DNA of 64,000 nucleotides, taken from NCBI RefSeq assembly GCF_011516765.1, contig NZ_JAAABN010000007.1:1-64000 (forward strand). Reading direction: 5' to 3'. Source of the stretch: Acetobacter sicerae. Its GTDB lineage: Bacteria; Pseudomonadota; Alphaproteobacteria; Acetobacterales; Acetobacteraceae. Each line of letters begins with the position of its first letter. The first letter of the stretch is position 1. Below, piece after piece: positions 1 to 8,427 of this stretch. Below the pieces are notes generated by a model. It saw nothing but the letters and a program-made list of their open reading frames with translations. It had not been told where the DNA came from and did not search any database. The position numbers and the translations under genes were made by a program.

Positions 1-136
1 CATGACGCTCCCGGATATGTTCATCGACCATGACAGCCAGTTCGAGCAATACAACGTCGCACACCTCAACGCCCCATACATCGTCCAGACAGCGCTCGCA
101 GCGCTGGGGGTGAGTGCGAGCGAGCAGATCGCCTGA
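1..136 (+). CDS. dxs: 1-deoxy-D-xylulose-5-phosphate synthase, C-terminal end (partial)
   Basis: Only the last 44 complete codons are inside the window; the rest lies upstream. The visible tail reads MTLPDMFIDHDSQFEQYN and then a helix ending ALAALG, which resembles the end of the DXS transketolase-like C-terminal domain (a LGLPD.FI.H stretch followed by a short helix). DXS condenses pyruvate and glyceraldehyde-3-phosphate in the first step of the MEP isoprenoid pathway, which would feed the squalene and hopanoid genes later in this window. The tlyA start follows after 3 bases, a dxs-tlyA order seen in many proteobacteria. The call rests on a short tail plus synteny. Confidence 0.7.
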   Translation, partial: MTLPDMFIDHDSQFEQYNVAHLNAPYIVQTALAALGVSASEQIA

Positions 137-139
137 TTC

Positions 140-880
140 ATGGCGAAACGCCGCGTAGACCAGCTTCTCGTTGATCGGGGGCTGGTCGAAAGCCGCACGA
201 AGGCGCAGGCCCTCATCATGGCGGGGCTTGTCTATACAAGTGACCGCCGTATCGCGAAGGCTGGCGACCAGATTGCCGAAGACGCTCCTCTGGCGCTCAA
301 GGGGCAGGATCATCCGTGGGTTTCGCGGGGCGGTCTGAAACTCTCCCACGCTCTGCCGTTCTTCGGTTTTTCTGCTGAAGGCCGGATCGGTCTGGATGTA
401 GGCGCGTCCACTGGCGGCTTTACCGATGTCCTTCTGACCAATGGTGCGAGCAAGGTTTATGCCGTTGATGTCGGGCATGGCCAGTTGGCGTGGAAACTGC
501 GCTCCGATCCCCGTGTCGTGGTGATGGAAAAGCAGAACGCCCGGGCGCTGGACGCCACGCTTATCCCTGATCCCATCGGTGTGGTCGTGTGTGACGCCAG
601 CTTTATCGGTCTGCGCACGGTGCTGCCTGCGGCTCTGTCACTCACCACACCGGACGCGTGGGCGGTCGCTCTCATCAAGCCTCAGTTCGAAGCCGGACGT
701 GAGCATGTGGGCGCGAAAGGTGTCGTGCGTGATCCTGCCATTCATGAGCAGGTCTGCGCCATGATCTCCGACTGGTGGAAAACGCTGCCGGGATGGGAAG
801 TTCTGGGCGTTGAAGCCAGCCCGATCACCGGGCCAGAAGGTAACCGTGAGTTTCTGATCGGCGCACGTCGGACCGGGTGA
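140..880 (+). CDS. tlyA: TlyA family rRNA (cytidine-2'-O)-methyltransferase
   Basis: 246 residues. An N-terminal S4 RNA-binding domain (about residues 1-62, starting MAKRRVDQLLVDRGLVESR) is followed by an FtsJ-like SAM methyltransferase domain with the SAM loop LDVGASTGGFTDVLL, the acidic strand VVVCDASFIGL and the lysine motif ALIKPQFEAG. Characterised TlyA enzymes 2'-O-methylate cytidines in 16S and/or 23S rRNA; older annotations call the family haemolysin A. Length is normal. The start lies 3 bases after the dxs stop, so the two are probably co-transcribed. Which rRNA site is modified here cannot be read from sequence. Confidence 0.93.
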   Translation: MAKRRVDQLLVDRGLVESRTKAQALIMAGLVYTSDRRIAKAGDQIAEDAPLALKGQDHPWVSRGGLKLSHALPFFGFSAEGRIGLDVGASTGGFTDVLLTNGASKVYAVDVGHGQLAWKLRSDPRVVVMEKQNARALDATLIPDPIGVVVCDASFIGLRTVLPAALSLTTPDAWAVALIKPQFEAGREHVGAKGVVRDPAIHEQVCAMISDWWKTLPGWEVLGVEASPITGPEGNREFLIGARRTG

Positions 881-937
881 ACAGAGGCCTTCCCTTGCCC
901 TGAACAGTAACAGTTTCAAAAGAATATCATATAAATC

Positions 938-983
938 AAAAGCTTTGGCCGCCGCCGCTTTTTTCAAAAAGGCGGTGTCTCTG
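938..983. repeat. Palindromic intergenic element, possible family repeat
   Basis: The gap after tlyA contains CCGCC and GGCGG half-sites around a CTTTTTTCAAAAAG core. It resembles short intergenic palindromes with a TTTTTTCAAAAAG centre that I associate with acetic acid bacteria; a similar core recurs at the right end of the window (63934-63981). It may also help end dxs-tlyA transcription. Repeat-family membership is recalled, not computed. Confidence 0.35.
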
Positions 984-1071
984 AACCTTCCGAATGACCT
1001 GAGAAGAGCGAACGAAGAGTCGCTTCATTCCAGCCGAATGAGTGACCTTTTCGCCGCATGAAATGAACCAT

Positions 1072-2016
1072 CTACGCGGCCATCTCCCGGTGCACTGTCG
1101 AACTCACGACCGTTTTCGGCCACCGACGATGGAACCACAGCCACTGTTGGGGCTCAGCCCTGATCCAGCCTTCAAGATGCGCGTTCACGGCTTTCATGAT
1201 CGACAGTTGATCGGCTGTGCGCTCGCCTGTCGTGGTGAAATCCAGAGCAGGTTCACACACAAGCCGGAACCGGGCCTTGCCGATCCGCACGACATGGATC
1301 GGCACAATGTTACGCTCAAAGCGCGTCGCCAGTTGGGCGAGGGCAGGGGCCGTCCACGCCGTCTGTCCGAAGAAGGGAACAGCAATCCCGTCATTCATCT
1401 TCTGGTCCACCAGCAGTCCCAGCGTGCCGCCTGCGCTCAGATGGCCGATGATGTCCCTGGCGCCGCGAGCTCCTTTTGGAAACATTCGCGTGCCCGATCC
1501 CGCCTCACTCCGTAGGCGCTGGATCAGGCGTTCGATAACGGGATTTGACGATGCCCGGTAAACACCGCCAACCGGCAAACCGAGTGCGCCGGCGATGGGC
1601 AGAATCATTTCCCAGTTGCCCAGATGGGCCGAAAAGAACAGGGGCGGTAGGCCGTTTTTCTGCGCTGCGTCGATATGTTCCCGACCAGAAATCTCCCAGC
1701 CCGGTCCTGCTGGAGTGCATTCCATCTTTCGGAGATGGGAAAACTCTCCGATCACGCGCCCCAGATTGTTCCATGCGCCCCGGACAATTCTCTTCTGCTG
1801 CTGTCTGTCCATGTCGGGAAAGGCGAGGGTGAGATTGCCTCTGGCCACCCGCGAGACAGGCAGAAGCGGACCGATGGCCCCAGCAAGATGGCCGCCAATG
1901 CCGGAAGACAGCCCTATGCCGAGAAGGCGCATCAGGCCAACGGCGCCGTTGAACGCGAGTCCGGTCAGATAACCGCCAATGCGGTCTCTGCCGGTTGGCA
2001 CAGCGATAGATGTCAT
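1072..2016 (-). CDS. LpxL/HtrB-like lysophospholipid/lipid A acyltransferase
   Basis: Predicted inner-membrane acyltransferase of the lipid A lauroyl/myristoyl transferase family, which moves an acyl chain from acyl-ACP to a lipid A precursor or related lipid. From the ATG at 2016 it is 314 residues, with a hydrophobic N-terminal stretch (about 17-50) and the catalytic H-x4-E motif in FFSAHLGNWEMI (His131, Glu136), then a GGVYRASSNP substrate motif. The frame stays open to a GTG at 2130, but the extra 38 residues do not look like the family; neither start has a good ribosome-binding site. It follows the deformylase-like gene on the same strand. Acyl chain and acceptor are unknown. Confidence 0.85.
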   Translation of the reverse strand: MTSIAVPTGRDRIGGYLTGLAFNGAVGLMRLLGIGLSSGIGGHLAGAIGPLLPVSRVARGNLTLAFPDMDRQQQKRIVRGAWNNLGRVIGEFSHLRKMECTPAGPGWEISGREHIDAAQKNGLPPLFFSAHLGNWEMILPIAGALGLPVGGVYRASSNPVIERLIQRLRSEAGSGTRMFPKGARGARDIIGHLSAGGTLGLLVDQKMNDGIAVPFFGQTAWTAPALAQLATRFERNIVPIHVVRIGKARFRLVCEPALDFTTTGERTADQLSIMKAVNAHLEGWIRAEPQQWLWFHRRWPKTVVSSTVHREMAA

Positions 2017-2285
2017 GAAGGAGGGAAGAGTCCGAAACCGTCTGCCGTTTGCGCATGCAACGAGTGCGTCCACGGCCTGACAGGAGACATATCTCCTGTA
2101 GGGAACTGCCTGAAACGCATGAAGTGCCACCTGATGGGGAGGGACAGGGATAGGTCATCCTATGATGGGCAGGTTTATCAGGCCAGCGGCGGAAAGGGCG
2201 TAACGAATGATCTCGGAACTGATGTCTTCTGTCGCAGATAGAGGTGCGTGGGGCAGAACACTGGAAAAGAGGGGCGGCATGCAGA

Positions 2286-2783
2286 CTATCGACGGCGGAG
2301 TTTCTCAAACTGAGCCATGACTTTCCCGCGCCTTAAAGGGGACAGTCGCAGGGTCCAGAACAGGCCGTTCAGCTGGTCGATCTCGTGCTGATGACAGGCA
2401 GCGCGCAGTCCCTCAGCGTCTTCGATATGCTCTGCGCCTTCAAGGTCGTGATAGCGCACACGGACACAGGCGGCCCGTTCGATCGGGCCGACGACGCCCG
2501 GCATGGAAATGCTGCCTTCTTCCAGACGAACTGTTTCCTTGGATGTCTCGACAATCTCAGGATTAACGTAGGTCTGCGGTTCGGGCGCATCAGGAAGCTC
2601 CAGAACGACGACACGTTGCGCAATGCCGATATGGGGAGCGGTGATCCCTATTCCGGGCGCGGCGCGCATGGTGTCGAGAAGGTCCGTGGCCAGAGACCGA
2701 AGCGCCTCGTCGAAGCAGGTGACGGGTTCGGCGACAAGCCGCAGCCTCTGATCAGGGAACATCACAATCGGGCGCAGGGCCAT
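2286..2783 (-). CDS. Peptide deformylase-like protein with altered catalytic motifs
   Basis: 165 residues with the deformylase fold order, but all three signature motifs are changed. Motif I reads GIGITAPHIG (His51 where GxGxAAxQ has Gln). Motif II reads EGSIS (Ser91 where EGCLS has the metal-binding Cys). Motif III reads HEIDQ (Gln137 replacing the second metal-binding His of HExDH). Only one of three metal ligands (His133) and the catalytic Glu134 remain, so N-formyl-methionine removal is unlikely. ATG 2783 is chosen because GGAG lies 6 bases upstream; an in-frame ATG at 2795 is possible. It is transcribed toward the acyltransferase and divergently from rlmN. A canonical def gene is expected elsewhere in the genome. 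Confidence 0.85.
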   Translation of the reverse strand: MALRPIVMFPDQRLRLVAEPVTCFDEALRSLATDLLDTMRAAPGIGITAPHIGIAQRVVVLELPDAPEPQTYVNPEIVETSKETVRLEEGSISMPGVVGPIERAACVRVRYHDLEGAEHIEDAEGLRAACHQHEIDQLNGLFWTLRLSPLRRGKVMAQFEKLRRR

Positions 2784-2967
2784 ATAAGTCTCCATCTGGG
2801 TCAGGCGCAGAAATCAAGGTGCAGGGGCCTGCTGTGTAATGGGCGAGTATGCGGAAGAGAATGCGTGGTTGGGAATCGACTGCCGATTTTTCTCCATTTT
2901 CCCCGCAGTCCGTGGTAGGAGGCCGCCTTTCAGACTCTTTTTCGACTGAACAGGAAGATACAAGGTT

Positions 2968-4149
2968 ATGAGCGACACGGACTTCGCGCTTGACGCCGCC
3001 GACCGGGAGCGGATTCTCGCGAAGTCGGCGCTGTTCTCCCCGCCACCGATCCAGCTTGCGGATGGTCGCCGTGATCTTGTGGGCCTGTCCCGCGAGGAAC
3101 TGACCGAGGAACTGGTCGCCATCGGCGAGAAACCGTTCCGCACCAAGCAGCTCTGGCACTGGATCTACCATCAGGGCGTAACCGACTTCACGAAGATGAG
3201 CAGCATCGCCAAGCCGCTTCAGCAGAAGCTGATGGAGCGGTTCATTGTCGGGCGACCCGATCCGGCTGTTGTGCAGACCTCGCAGGACGAGACGCGCAAG
3301 TTCCTGTTCCGCTTCCGCGACGGGCAGGAAGCCGAGACCGTCTATATCCCGGACCGGCGCGAGGACCGTGGCGCTGTCTGTATTTCCTCACAGGTCGGTT
3401 GCACCCTGTCCTGCACCTTCTGTCACACCGGCACACAGAAGCTGGTGCGTAACCTTGGCGCGGCGGAAATCGTCGGCCAGTTCATGGCCGCGCGCGATTC
3501 CTACAACGAATGGCCCAGCCCGAAAGGCGATACGCCGCGTCTGCTGTCCACCATCGTGCTGATGGGCATGGGTGAGCCGCTCTATAACTACGAGAACGTG
3601 GCGAAAGCCATGCGGATCATCATGGATGGGGAGGGGATCGGCCTGTCGCGCCGCCGCATCACGCTGTCCACGTCCGGCGTCGTGCCGTTGATGGACCGCT
3701 GCGGCGATGAACTCGGCATCAATCTCGCGGTGTCGCTGCATGCCGTGCGCAATGACCTGCGTGACGAGATCGTGCCGCTCAACCGGAAATACCCCATTGA
3801 AGAGGTGATCGCAGCCTGTCGCCGCTACCCGGCGGCGAGCAACGCGCGGCGGATCACGTTCGAATACATCATGCTGCGGGGCATCAACGACAGCGAGGCC
3901 GACGCCCGCGAACTGGTGCGCCTGATTCGCGGTATTCCGGCCAAGGTGAACCTGATTCCGTTCAACGTCTGGCCCGGCAGCGACTACAAACCGTCCACGC
4001 GCGAACAGCAGGCGAAGTTTGCCCAGATCGTCATGGACGCTGGTTTCGCCTCTCCGATCCGCACGCCGCGTGGACGCGATATTCTGGCGGCCTGCGGTCA
4101 GCTGAAGACAGCCAGCGAAAGAAGTCGCCCTGTCCGGGAAGGGATATAA
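2968..4149 (+). CDS. rlmN: Dual-specificity RNA methyltransferase RlmN
   Basis: 393 residues. Radical-SAM enzyme that methylates C2 of adenosine 2503 in 23S rRNA and adenosine 37 of some tRNAs. The [4Fe-4S] cysteines form CX3CX2C (Cys145, Cys149, Cys152) in [14 protein letters not shown]. The GMGEPLYNY motif, an RRITLSTSG strand and a C-terminal Cys in LAACGQLK (the methyl-carrying or resolving cysteine) are present. The N-terminal accessory domain includes [15 protein letters not shown]. Start at ATG 2968 with AAGG a few bases upstream. It diverges from the deformylase-like gene across about 180 bases. Confidence 0.97.
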   Translation: MSDTDFALDAADRERILAKSALFSPPPIQLADGRRDLVGLSREELTEELVAIGEKPFRTKQLWHWIYHQGVTDFTKMSSIAKPLQQKLMERFIVGRPDPAVVQTSQDETRKFLFRFRDGQEAETVYIPDRREDRGAVCISSQVGCTLSCTFCHTGTQKLVRNLGAAEIVGQFMAARDSYNEWPSPKGDTPRLLSTIVLMGMGEPLYNYENVAKAMRIIMDGEGIGLSRRRITLSTSGVVPLMDRCGDELGINLAVSLHAVRNDLRDEIVPLNRKYPIEEVIAACRRYPAASNARRITFEYIMLRGINDSEADARELVRLIRGIPAKVNLIPFNVWPGSDYKPSTREQQAKFAQIVMDAGFASPIRTPRGRDILAACGQLKTASERSRPVREGI

Positions 4150-4284
4150 GGCGTCGCTAATAGGAAAGTGAGATTCCTTTCCTTAAAATGTAGAACTTGT
4201 CACTTGTATGGAGTGGGGTGAAGACCAATCTTCCGGACGCCTCTGCAGGAACGACGAGGTCAAAGACCTCCGGGAGATTGGAAA

Positions 4285-5157
4285 ATGACTTATTTTGCTC
4301 ACCTGACTGACCGGGCGGTGATTGCCGTCAGAGGTGAGGACCGCGTCAGGTTTCTTCAGGGACTGGTTTCCAACGATGTGGAAACCGTGGAGCCGGGGAA
4401 AGCTGTCTGGGCCGCTCTGCTCACGCCGCAGGGACGCTGGAAAGCCGACTTCTTCATTATCGCTGATCCTGACGAGCCCTGCCTTCTTCTCGACTGCGCG
4501 GCCTCGCAAAGCGCGATGCTGGTCGAAACCCTGTCGAAATTCCGTCTCCGCTCGGATGTGAGCATTCAGGAAACGCGTCTTGTCGTTCATGCGGCGTGGG
4601 GCGGGCTGCCTGATGTCGCGACCGTGGAAAACGCGATTGTCGTGCCGGACCCGCGCCTCCCGGAAGCGGGATGGCGTCTTCTCATGCTGGAGCCGTCCGC
4701 CGCAGCGAAAGCGGATGCCGGGACGTATGACCTGCACCGCCTCGTGCTGGGATTGCCTGACGGTGTCCGTGACTGTGAGCCGGAAAAGACCCTGCTGCTT
4801 GAAGCCAATTTCGATCTGCTCAACGGCATTTCGTGGACCAAGGGCTGTTACATGGGGCAGGAACTGACGGCGCGGACCCATTATCGCGGTCTGGTCAAGC
4901 GTCGGCTGGTGCCTGTCGCATCCGAAGCCGTGCTGCCTGCGCCGGGAACCACCGTGACCGCCGATGGTCGTGAGATCGGACAGATCCGTTCCAGTCACGA
5001 TCATTGCGGGCTGGCGTTTCTGAAGCCCGACTCTGTGGACCTCCATCTGGAAGCAGCGGGCCACCGGATTGTGCCGCGTGTGCCGACATGGTTTACGACC
5101 GAACTGGCGGCAGAAAAAAGCAGCCAGACTGCTGGTGTGGGAGAAGCGTCATCGTGA
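4285..5157 (+). CDS. ygfZ: YgfZ/GcvT-family folate-binding protein
   Basis: 290 residues, related to the aminomethyltransferase GcvT. It carries the YgfZ signature KGCYMGQE near residue 190, whose cysteine is conserved in the family; YgfZ/IBA57 proteins use tetrahydrofolate and help assemble or repair some Fe-S enzymes. The N-terminus (DRAVIAVRGEDRVRFLQGLVSND) matches the family start. Its last bases overlap the hisI start (GTGA), so the two are likely translationally coupled. The upstream gene rlmN is itself an Fe-S enzyme, a suggestive but unproven link. Confidence 0.92.
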   Translation: MTYFAHLTDRAVIAVRGEDRVRFLQGLVSNDVETVEPGKAVWAALLTPQGRWKADFFIIADPDEPCLLLDCAASQSAMLVETLSKFRLRSDVSIQETRLVVHAAWGGLPDVATVENAIVVPDPRLPEAGWRLLMLEPSAAAKADAGTYDLHRLVLGLPDGVRDCEPEKTLLLEANFDLLNGISWTKGCYMGQELTARTHYRGLVKRRLVPVASEAVLPAPGTTVTADGREIGQIRSSHDHCGLAFLKPDSVDLHLEAAGHRIVPRVPTWFTTELAAEKSSQTAGVGEASS

Positions 5158-5582
5158 AAAACGTTCGTCAGGAAACCGTCCGTCCAACGGCCGAGGCCGT
5201 CGATCGTGAGCTGGAGCGCGTCGCTTTTGATGCGAACGGGCTGGTCTGTGGCATCGCCCAGCAGCACGACAGTGGCGAAGTCCTGATGGTCGCCTGGCTG
5301 AACCGTGACGCGCTCAGGGAAACGCTGCTGACGGGGCGGGTCTGCTACTGGTCGCGCAGCCGTCAGTCCCTGTGGCGCAAGGGCGAGACGTCCGGGCAGG
5401 TGCAGAAGCTGGTCGAAGCCCGTCTCGACTGTGATGGCGATGCGGTCCTGCTGCTCGTGGATCAGACAGGCGTGGCCTGTCACACCGGACGGCGTAGCTG
5501 TTTCTACCGGCAGTTCGGACCGGATGGTCTGGAAACGATTTCGGACCCGCTTGTCACGCCGGAAGCGCTCTACAGTCACTGA
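5154..5582 (+). CDS. hisI: Phosphoribosyl-AMP cyclohydrolase
   Basis: 142 residues from GTG 5154. Catalyses the third step of histidine biosynthesis, opening the adenine ring of phosphoribosyl-AMP. The metal-binding DxDxD is Asp92, Asp94, Asp96 in RLDCDGDAVL; zinc-ligand cysteines are Cys93, Cys109 and Cys116 (VACHTGRRSCFYR). YWSRSRQSLWRKGETSG is the family's substrate loop. The frame is open upstream inside ygfZ, but GTG 5154 is preferred because it sits in a GTGA overlap and gives the usual single-domain length. No fused HisE domain follows. Confidence 0.95.
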   Translation: MKNVRQETVRPTAEAVDRELERVAFDANGLVCGIAQQHDSGEVLMVAWLNRDALRETLLTGRVCYWSRSRQSLWRKGETSGQVQKLVEARLDCDGDAVLLLVDQTGVACHTGRRSCFYRQFGPDGLETISDPLVTPEALYSH

Positions 5583-5671
5583 GCAGAACGCACCCAACGA
5601 GGACGTCAGTTGCCGACGGCATCCTTTTCGCCCATTCTCGATCGGCTGCGCCAGGTGAAGTGAGGACGTTC

Positions 5672-6067
5672 ATGCTGTCAAATGAGATCAAAGAGCCGTC
5701 GGGTGAACTGACCATCCGGGTCATCGCCATGCCGAGCAATACGAACGCCGCAGGCGATGTCTTTGGCGGCTGGGTCATGTCCCAGATGGATCTGGCGGCA
5801 GGCTCGGCGGCGGGGATTCGTGCCGCCGGCGCAAAGACCGTGACAGTTGCCATTGACGGCGTGTCCTTCCTTGCGCCGATGGCGGTTGGCGATGAACTGT
5901 CGGTCTATACGGATATTCTCAAGGTCGGCCGCACCTCCATGACGATCGGTGTGCAGGCTTGGCGGCGGGTCAGGCAGTCACATGAGCGGCAACTGGTGAC
6001 GCATGGCAAGTTCGTGTTTGTGGCTGTGGGCGAGGATAACCGGCCGGTAGAGATTCCTGCAGGTTAG
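5672..6067 (+). CDS. YciA-like acyl-CoA thioesterase (hot-dog fold)
   Basis: 131 residues. The N-terminal block PSNTNAAGDVFGGWVMSQMD is typical of the YciA/BACH hot-dog thioesterases that hydrolyse acyl-CoA to free acid and CoA. FLAPMAVGDELSVY and the central strand VGRTSMTIGVQAW follow. ATG 5672 is chosen because GAGG (5662-5665) lies 6 bases upstream; a GTG at 5660 is also in frame but overlaps that site. Stand-alone gene; substrate range unknown. Confidence 0.88.
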   Translation: MLSNEIKEPSGELTIRVIAMPSNTNAAGDVFGGWVMSQMDLAAGSAAGIRAAGAKTVTVAIDGVSFLAPMAVGDELSVYTDILKVGRTSMTIGVQAWRRVRQSHERQLVTHGKFVFVAVGEDNRPVEIPAG

Positions 6068-6118
6068 GATACGTCTCTATTCTGAATGCCCCTGACCATA
6101 ACGATCTGAAGCAAGGCT

Positions 6119-7051
6119 TTATTTATCTCTCCACTCCTTCCTGATCAGTTCCAGACCCTCCTCATATGTCGTGACGGAAAACGCGGGGAAACGGCGTTTG
6201 AATTTCGTTGAGTCGAAGAGATTGTCCTGCTCGTAGCGTGGCAGCAGTTCCCTTATCTCCCGCACCTTTTTTGAGAAAATGCCTGCGATGATCAGTGGCC
6301 ATCTGCCGATGACCGAATAGGAAGGCGTGCGTCCGAAAATCCTGCTCGCCATGGTGACGAATGTCTTATAGGTCGGTCGATCATCACAGCATGGCAGATG
6401 CCAGGTCTGGCCATAAGCATCCGGCGTATTGCCCAGAGTCGCCAGTCCGCGGCTCGCATCCGGCGTCCAGATGAGAGTCCGGCGCGTATCGTCACGGACC
6501 GGGACCAGAGGTCTTCTGCCTGCTTTCAGCCTGTCAATAATCAGGGCGTTGGTGAAGCTCTGCGTTTTTCCCGGACCGTAGAATTCCGGTGCGCGGGCGA
6601 TGAGCACCGGGATGTCTCCCCGCGCCATTTCTTCCAGCACCATGGACGCCATTGCGGCGCGTACCCGTCCTTTCCGACCAACCGGAGCGAAGCGCGTTTC
6701 CTCAGTCTGGATCTGGCTGTTCTGAGGATACATGTACGTATTGTCGAAATAGGCAAAACTGGCCCTCGCCACCCGGCACGCTAGCAAGGCGTTCTTCAGC
6801 ATGACCGGAAACTGCTCTTCCCAGAGCGTGCTGTCAGGGGGGAGGCCGGCCGTGAAATAGACAATCCGGCTGCCTTTCACCGCCTGAGCCGTCTGCCCTG
6901 CATCAAGCAGGTTCGCCGCCATGAGCATGTCGTCGTCATTGACCTTGCGGGGATTGCGGCTCACGAGCCGCAGGCCGCCTGTATGATGCTGATGCAATGT
7001 CCGCGCCAGTTCCGTAGCGATCTGGCCATTTGCTCCCAGAATTGTCTGCAT
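6119..7051 (-). CDS. NAD(P)-binding epimerase/dehydratase-like (atypical SDR)
   Basis: 310 residues with an N-terminal Rossmann motif (TILGANGQIATELA) and an atypical short-chain-dehydrogenase layout: YFTAGLPPD, then a Y-containing YFDNTYMYP strand, then RAPEFYGPG and a C-terminal substrate domain. The usual YxxxK is not obvious, so reduction or isomerisation cannot be assumed. It belongs to the MerR-controlled group by its promoter (7093-7123, minus strand), which has the same design as the promoters of the DJ-1/PfpI gene and the alpha/beta hydrolase. A role in detoxifying a reactive compound is inference. Confidence 0.85.
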   Translation of the reverse strand: MQTILGANGQIATELARTLHQHHTGGLRLVSRNPRKVNDDDMLMAANLLDAGQTAQAVKGSRIVYFTAGLPPDSTLWEEQFPVMLKNALLACRVARASFAYFDNTYMYPQNSQIQTEETRFAPVGRKGRVRAAMASMVLEEMARGDIPVLIARAPEFYGPGKTQSFTNALIIDRLKAGRRPLVPVRDDTRRTLIWTPDASRGLATLGNTPDAYGQTWHLPCCDDRPTYKTFVTMASRIFGRTPSYSVIGRWPLIIAGIFSKKVREIRELLPRYEQDNLFDSTKFKRRFPAFSVTTYEEGLELIRKEWRDK

Positions 7052-7092
7052 GTGGGGCTGCCTCCGTGGTGCCGAGCAGGTTTGCCCTTACA

Positions 7093-7123
7093 ACGCTAAC
7101 GTTGAAGCCAGGTTGAATGTCAA
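7093..7123 (-). promoter_or_regulatory. MerR-type promoter of the epimerase-like gene
   Basis: Read on the minus strand: TTGACA, a 19-base spacer TTCAACCTGGCTTCAACGT, then TAGCGT. A -35/-10 spacing of 19 bases with an operator in the spacer is the hallmark of MerR-activated promoters. The element matches those at 7132-7162 and 8428-8458 (consensus TTGAC-TTnAAC-TTnAACGT-TA). It lies about 40 bases upstream of the ATG at 7051. Confidence 0.75.
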
Positions 7124-7131
7124 ACGACAGA

Positions 7132-7162
7132 TTGACCTTCAACCGGCCTTGAACGTTACAGA
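7132..7162 (+). promoter_or_regulatory. MerR-type promoter of the DJ-1/PfpI gene
   Basis: TTGACC, a 19-base spacer TTCAACCGGCCTTGAACGT, then TACAGA. The spacer holds an inverted repeat TTCAA-CCGGCC-TTGAA. It ends about 40 bases before the ATG at 7203 and lies back to back with the epimerase promoter, 8 bases apart, so a single regulator could control both. Confidence 0.75.
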
Positions 7163-7202
7163 ATGGTCGTCCGAGCACCCTGCCGTATGAAAGGGACAAG
7201 CC

Positions 7203-7895
7203 ATGAGCCGCCGTATCCTTCACGTCGCCACCAATATCGCGCATTTTGACAATCCCGCGCATCCGGCCGGATTATGGCTGTCGGAACTCACTCATGCTTG
7301 GGACGTGTTTGCCGCCAGAGGTTATGAGCAGCGCATTGTCAGTCCCAGGGGTGGCAAGGTTCCACTTGATCCGCGTGCGTTGAAATGGCCGATGCGCGAT
7401 GCCTCCTCCAGAGTCTGGCTGGCCGATCCGGCGAAGATGGCTCTGTTGTCTGCAACGGCCTGTCCCGCAGACATCAATCCGCAGGATTATGATGCGATCT
7501 ACTTTACCGGCGGTCATGGCGTGATGTGGGACTTTCCGGACAGTGAAGACCTTCAGGCCATCACGCGTGCAGTGTGGGAAAGGGGCGGCATTGTTTCCGC
7601 TGTCTGTCATGGATATTGCGGACTTCTGAACACCCGGCTTGCAGACGGTTCTTTTCTGATATCCGGGCGCAAAATCACCGGATTTTCGTGGGTCGAGGAA
7701 AGGCTGGCGGGCGTCTCCCGGGAAATACCCTACAACGCGGAAGCTGAAGTGAAGGCACGGGGGGCGCTTTACGAAAAAGCCCTTCTGCCGTTCATGTCCC
7801 ATGTCGTGGCGGATGGAAAACTGGTGACGGGCCAGAACCCTTTTTCCGCCAGAGCGACCGCAGGAAAAGTCGCGTCTCTTCTGGGAGGGCTTTAA
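7203..7895 (+). CDS. DJ-1/PfpI family protein (Hsp31/glyoxalase III-like)
   Basis: 230 residues. The nucleophile elbow is in SAVCHGYCGLLN (Cys135-His136), with the conserved acid Glu28 in GLWLSELTHAWD and the strand YFTGGHGVMWDF. This is the Hsp31/YajL-like branch, known as glutathione-independent glyoxalases or protein and nucleotide deglycases acting on methylglyoxal-type aldehydes. The second Cys four residues after the nucleophile is unusual. Transcribed from a MerR-type promoter and overlapping the merR gene tail to tail by 4 bases. An aldehyde-defence role fits but is not proven. Confidence 0.9.
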   Translation: MSRRILHVATNIAHFDNPAHPAGLWLSELTHAWDVFAARGYEQRIVSPRGGKVPLDPRALKWPMRDASSRVWLADPAKMALLSATACPADINPQDYDAIYFTGGHGVMWDFPDSEDLQAITRAVWERGGIVSAVCHGYCGLLNTRLADGSFLISGRKITGFSWVEERLAGVSREIPYNAEAEVKARGALYEKALLPFMSHVVADGKLVTGQNPFSARATAGKVASLLGGL

Positions 7896-8404
7896 GGCGA
7901 AACAGCTTTTTTACTGCGCTTCCTGCTCACGGACAGACGATGATCCGTCCTGTCCAGAAGACGCACATCGTCAGGTGTGACGTCCAGATTGTCGGAAGGT
8001 CCCGCAAGCACATTCGTCAGGACACGATGGGCGTTGGCCGCACAGTCCATGTCGTCGGGGCGCGCCTGAATGTCTTCCATCAGACGAAGGAGCTGGGCTT
8101 TGCTTTGGGCGAGACGTGCCTGCAGCGCCTCGATATCCGCAATCTTGCGTGTCAGTGCGTCCATGAGCGCATCATGGTCCCAGTGTTGCAGATCAGAGGG
8201 CAGCAGGGTGCGGATTTCATCCAGCGTAAATCCGGCCCGTTGCGCCGTTGTGATGAGGCCCAGAAGCAGCACGGCCTGTGGCGGATAGGTGCGGTATCCG
8301 TTGGAACGACGATCAACCGTTTTCAGCAGTCCGATGCGCTCATAAAACCGGATTTTGGACGTCGTAAGACCGGTTTGCTGCGCCAGTTCTCCAATCTTCA
8401 TCAT
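7892..8404 (-). CDS. MerR-family transcriptional regulator
   Basis: 170 residues. Winged helix MKIGELAQQTGLTTSKIRFYERIGLL at the N-terminus, with RSNGYRTYP of the wing, then a dimerisation coiled coil (about 75-115). Only one cysteine, Cys121, occurs; the NmlR/AdhR cysteine near residue 52 is missing, so sensing would differ from the Bacillus aldehyde sensor AdhR, a MerR protein that also controls a DJ-1/PfpI gene. Starts at ATG 8404 or 8401. Three matching operators at 7093-7123, 7132-7162 and 8428-8458 flank this gene, the last just upstream of its own start, so autoregulation is likely. Confidence 0.93.
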   Translation of the reverse strand: MMKIGELAQQTGLTTSKIRFYERIGLLKTVDRRSNGYRTYPPQAVLLLGLITTAQRAGFTLDEIRTLLPSDLQHWDHDALMDALTRKIADIEALQARLAQSKAQLLRLMEDIQARPDDMDCAANAHRVLTNVLAGPSDNLDVTPDDVRLLDRTDHRLSVSRKRSKKAVSP

Positions 8405-8427
8405 CTGTCTTCTGTTACAAATTCATC

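Noticed and set aside
4183-5064. A 293-codon minus-strand frame opposite ygfZ
   Set aside because: Shadow of a family-supported gene; no motif.
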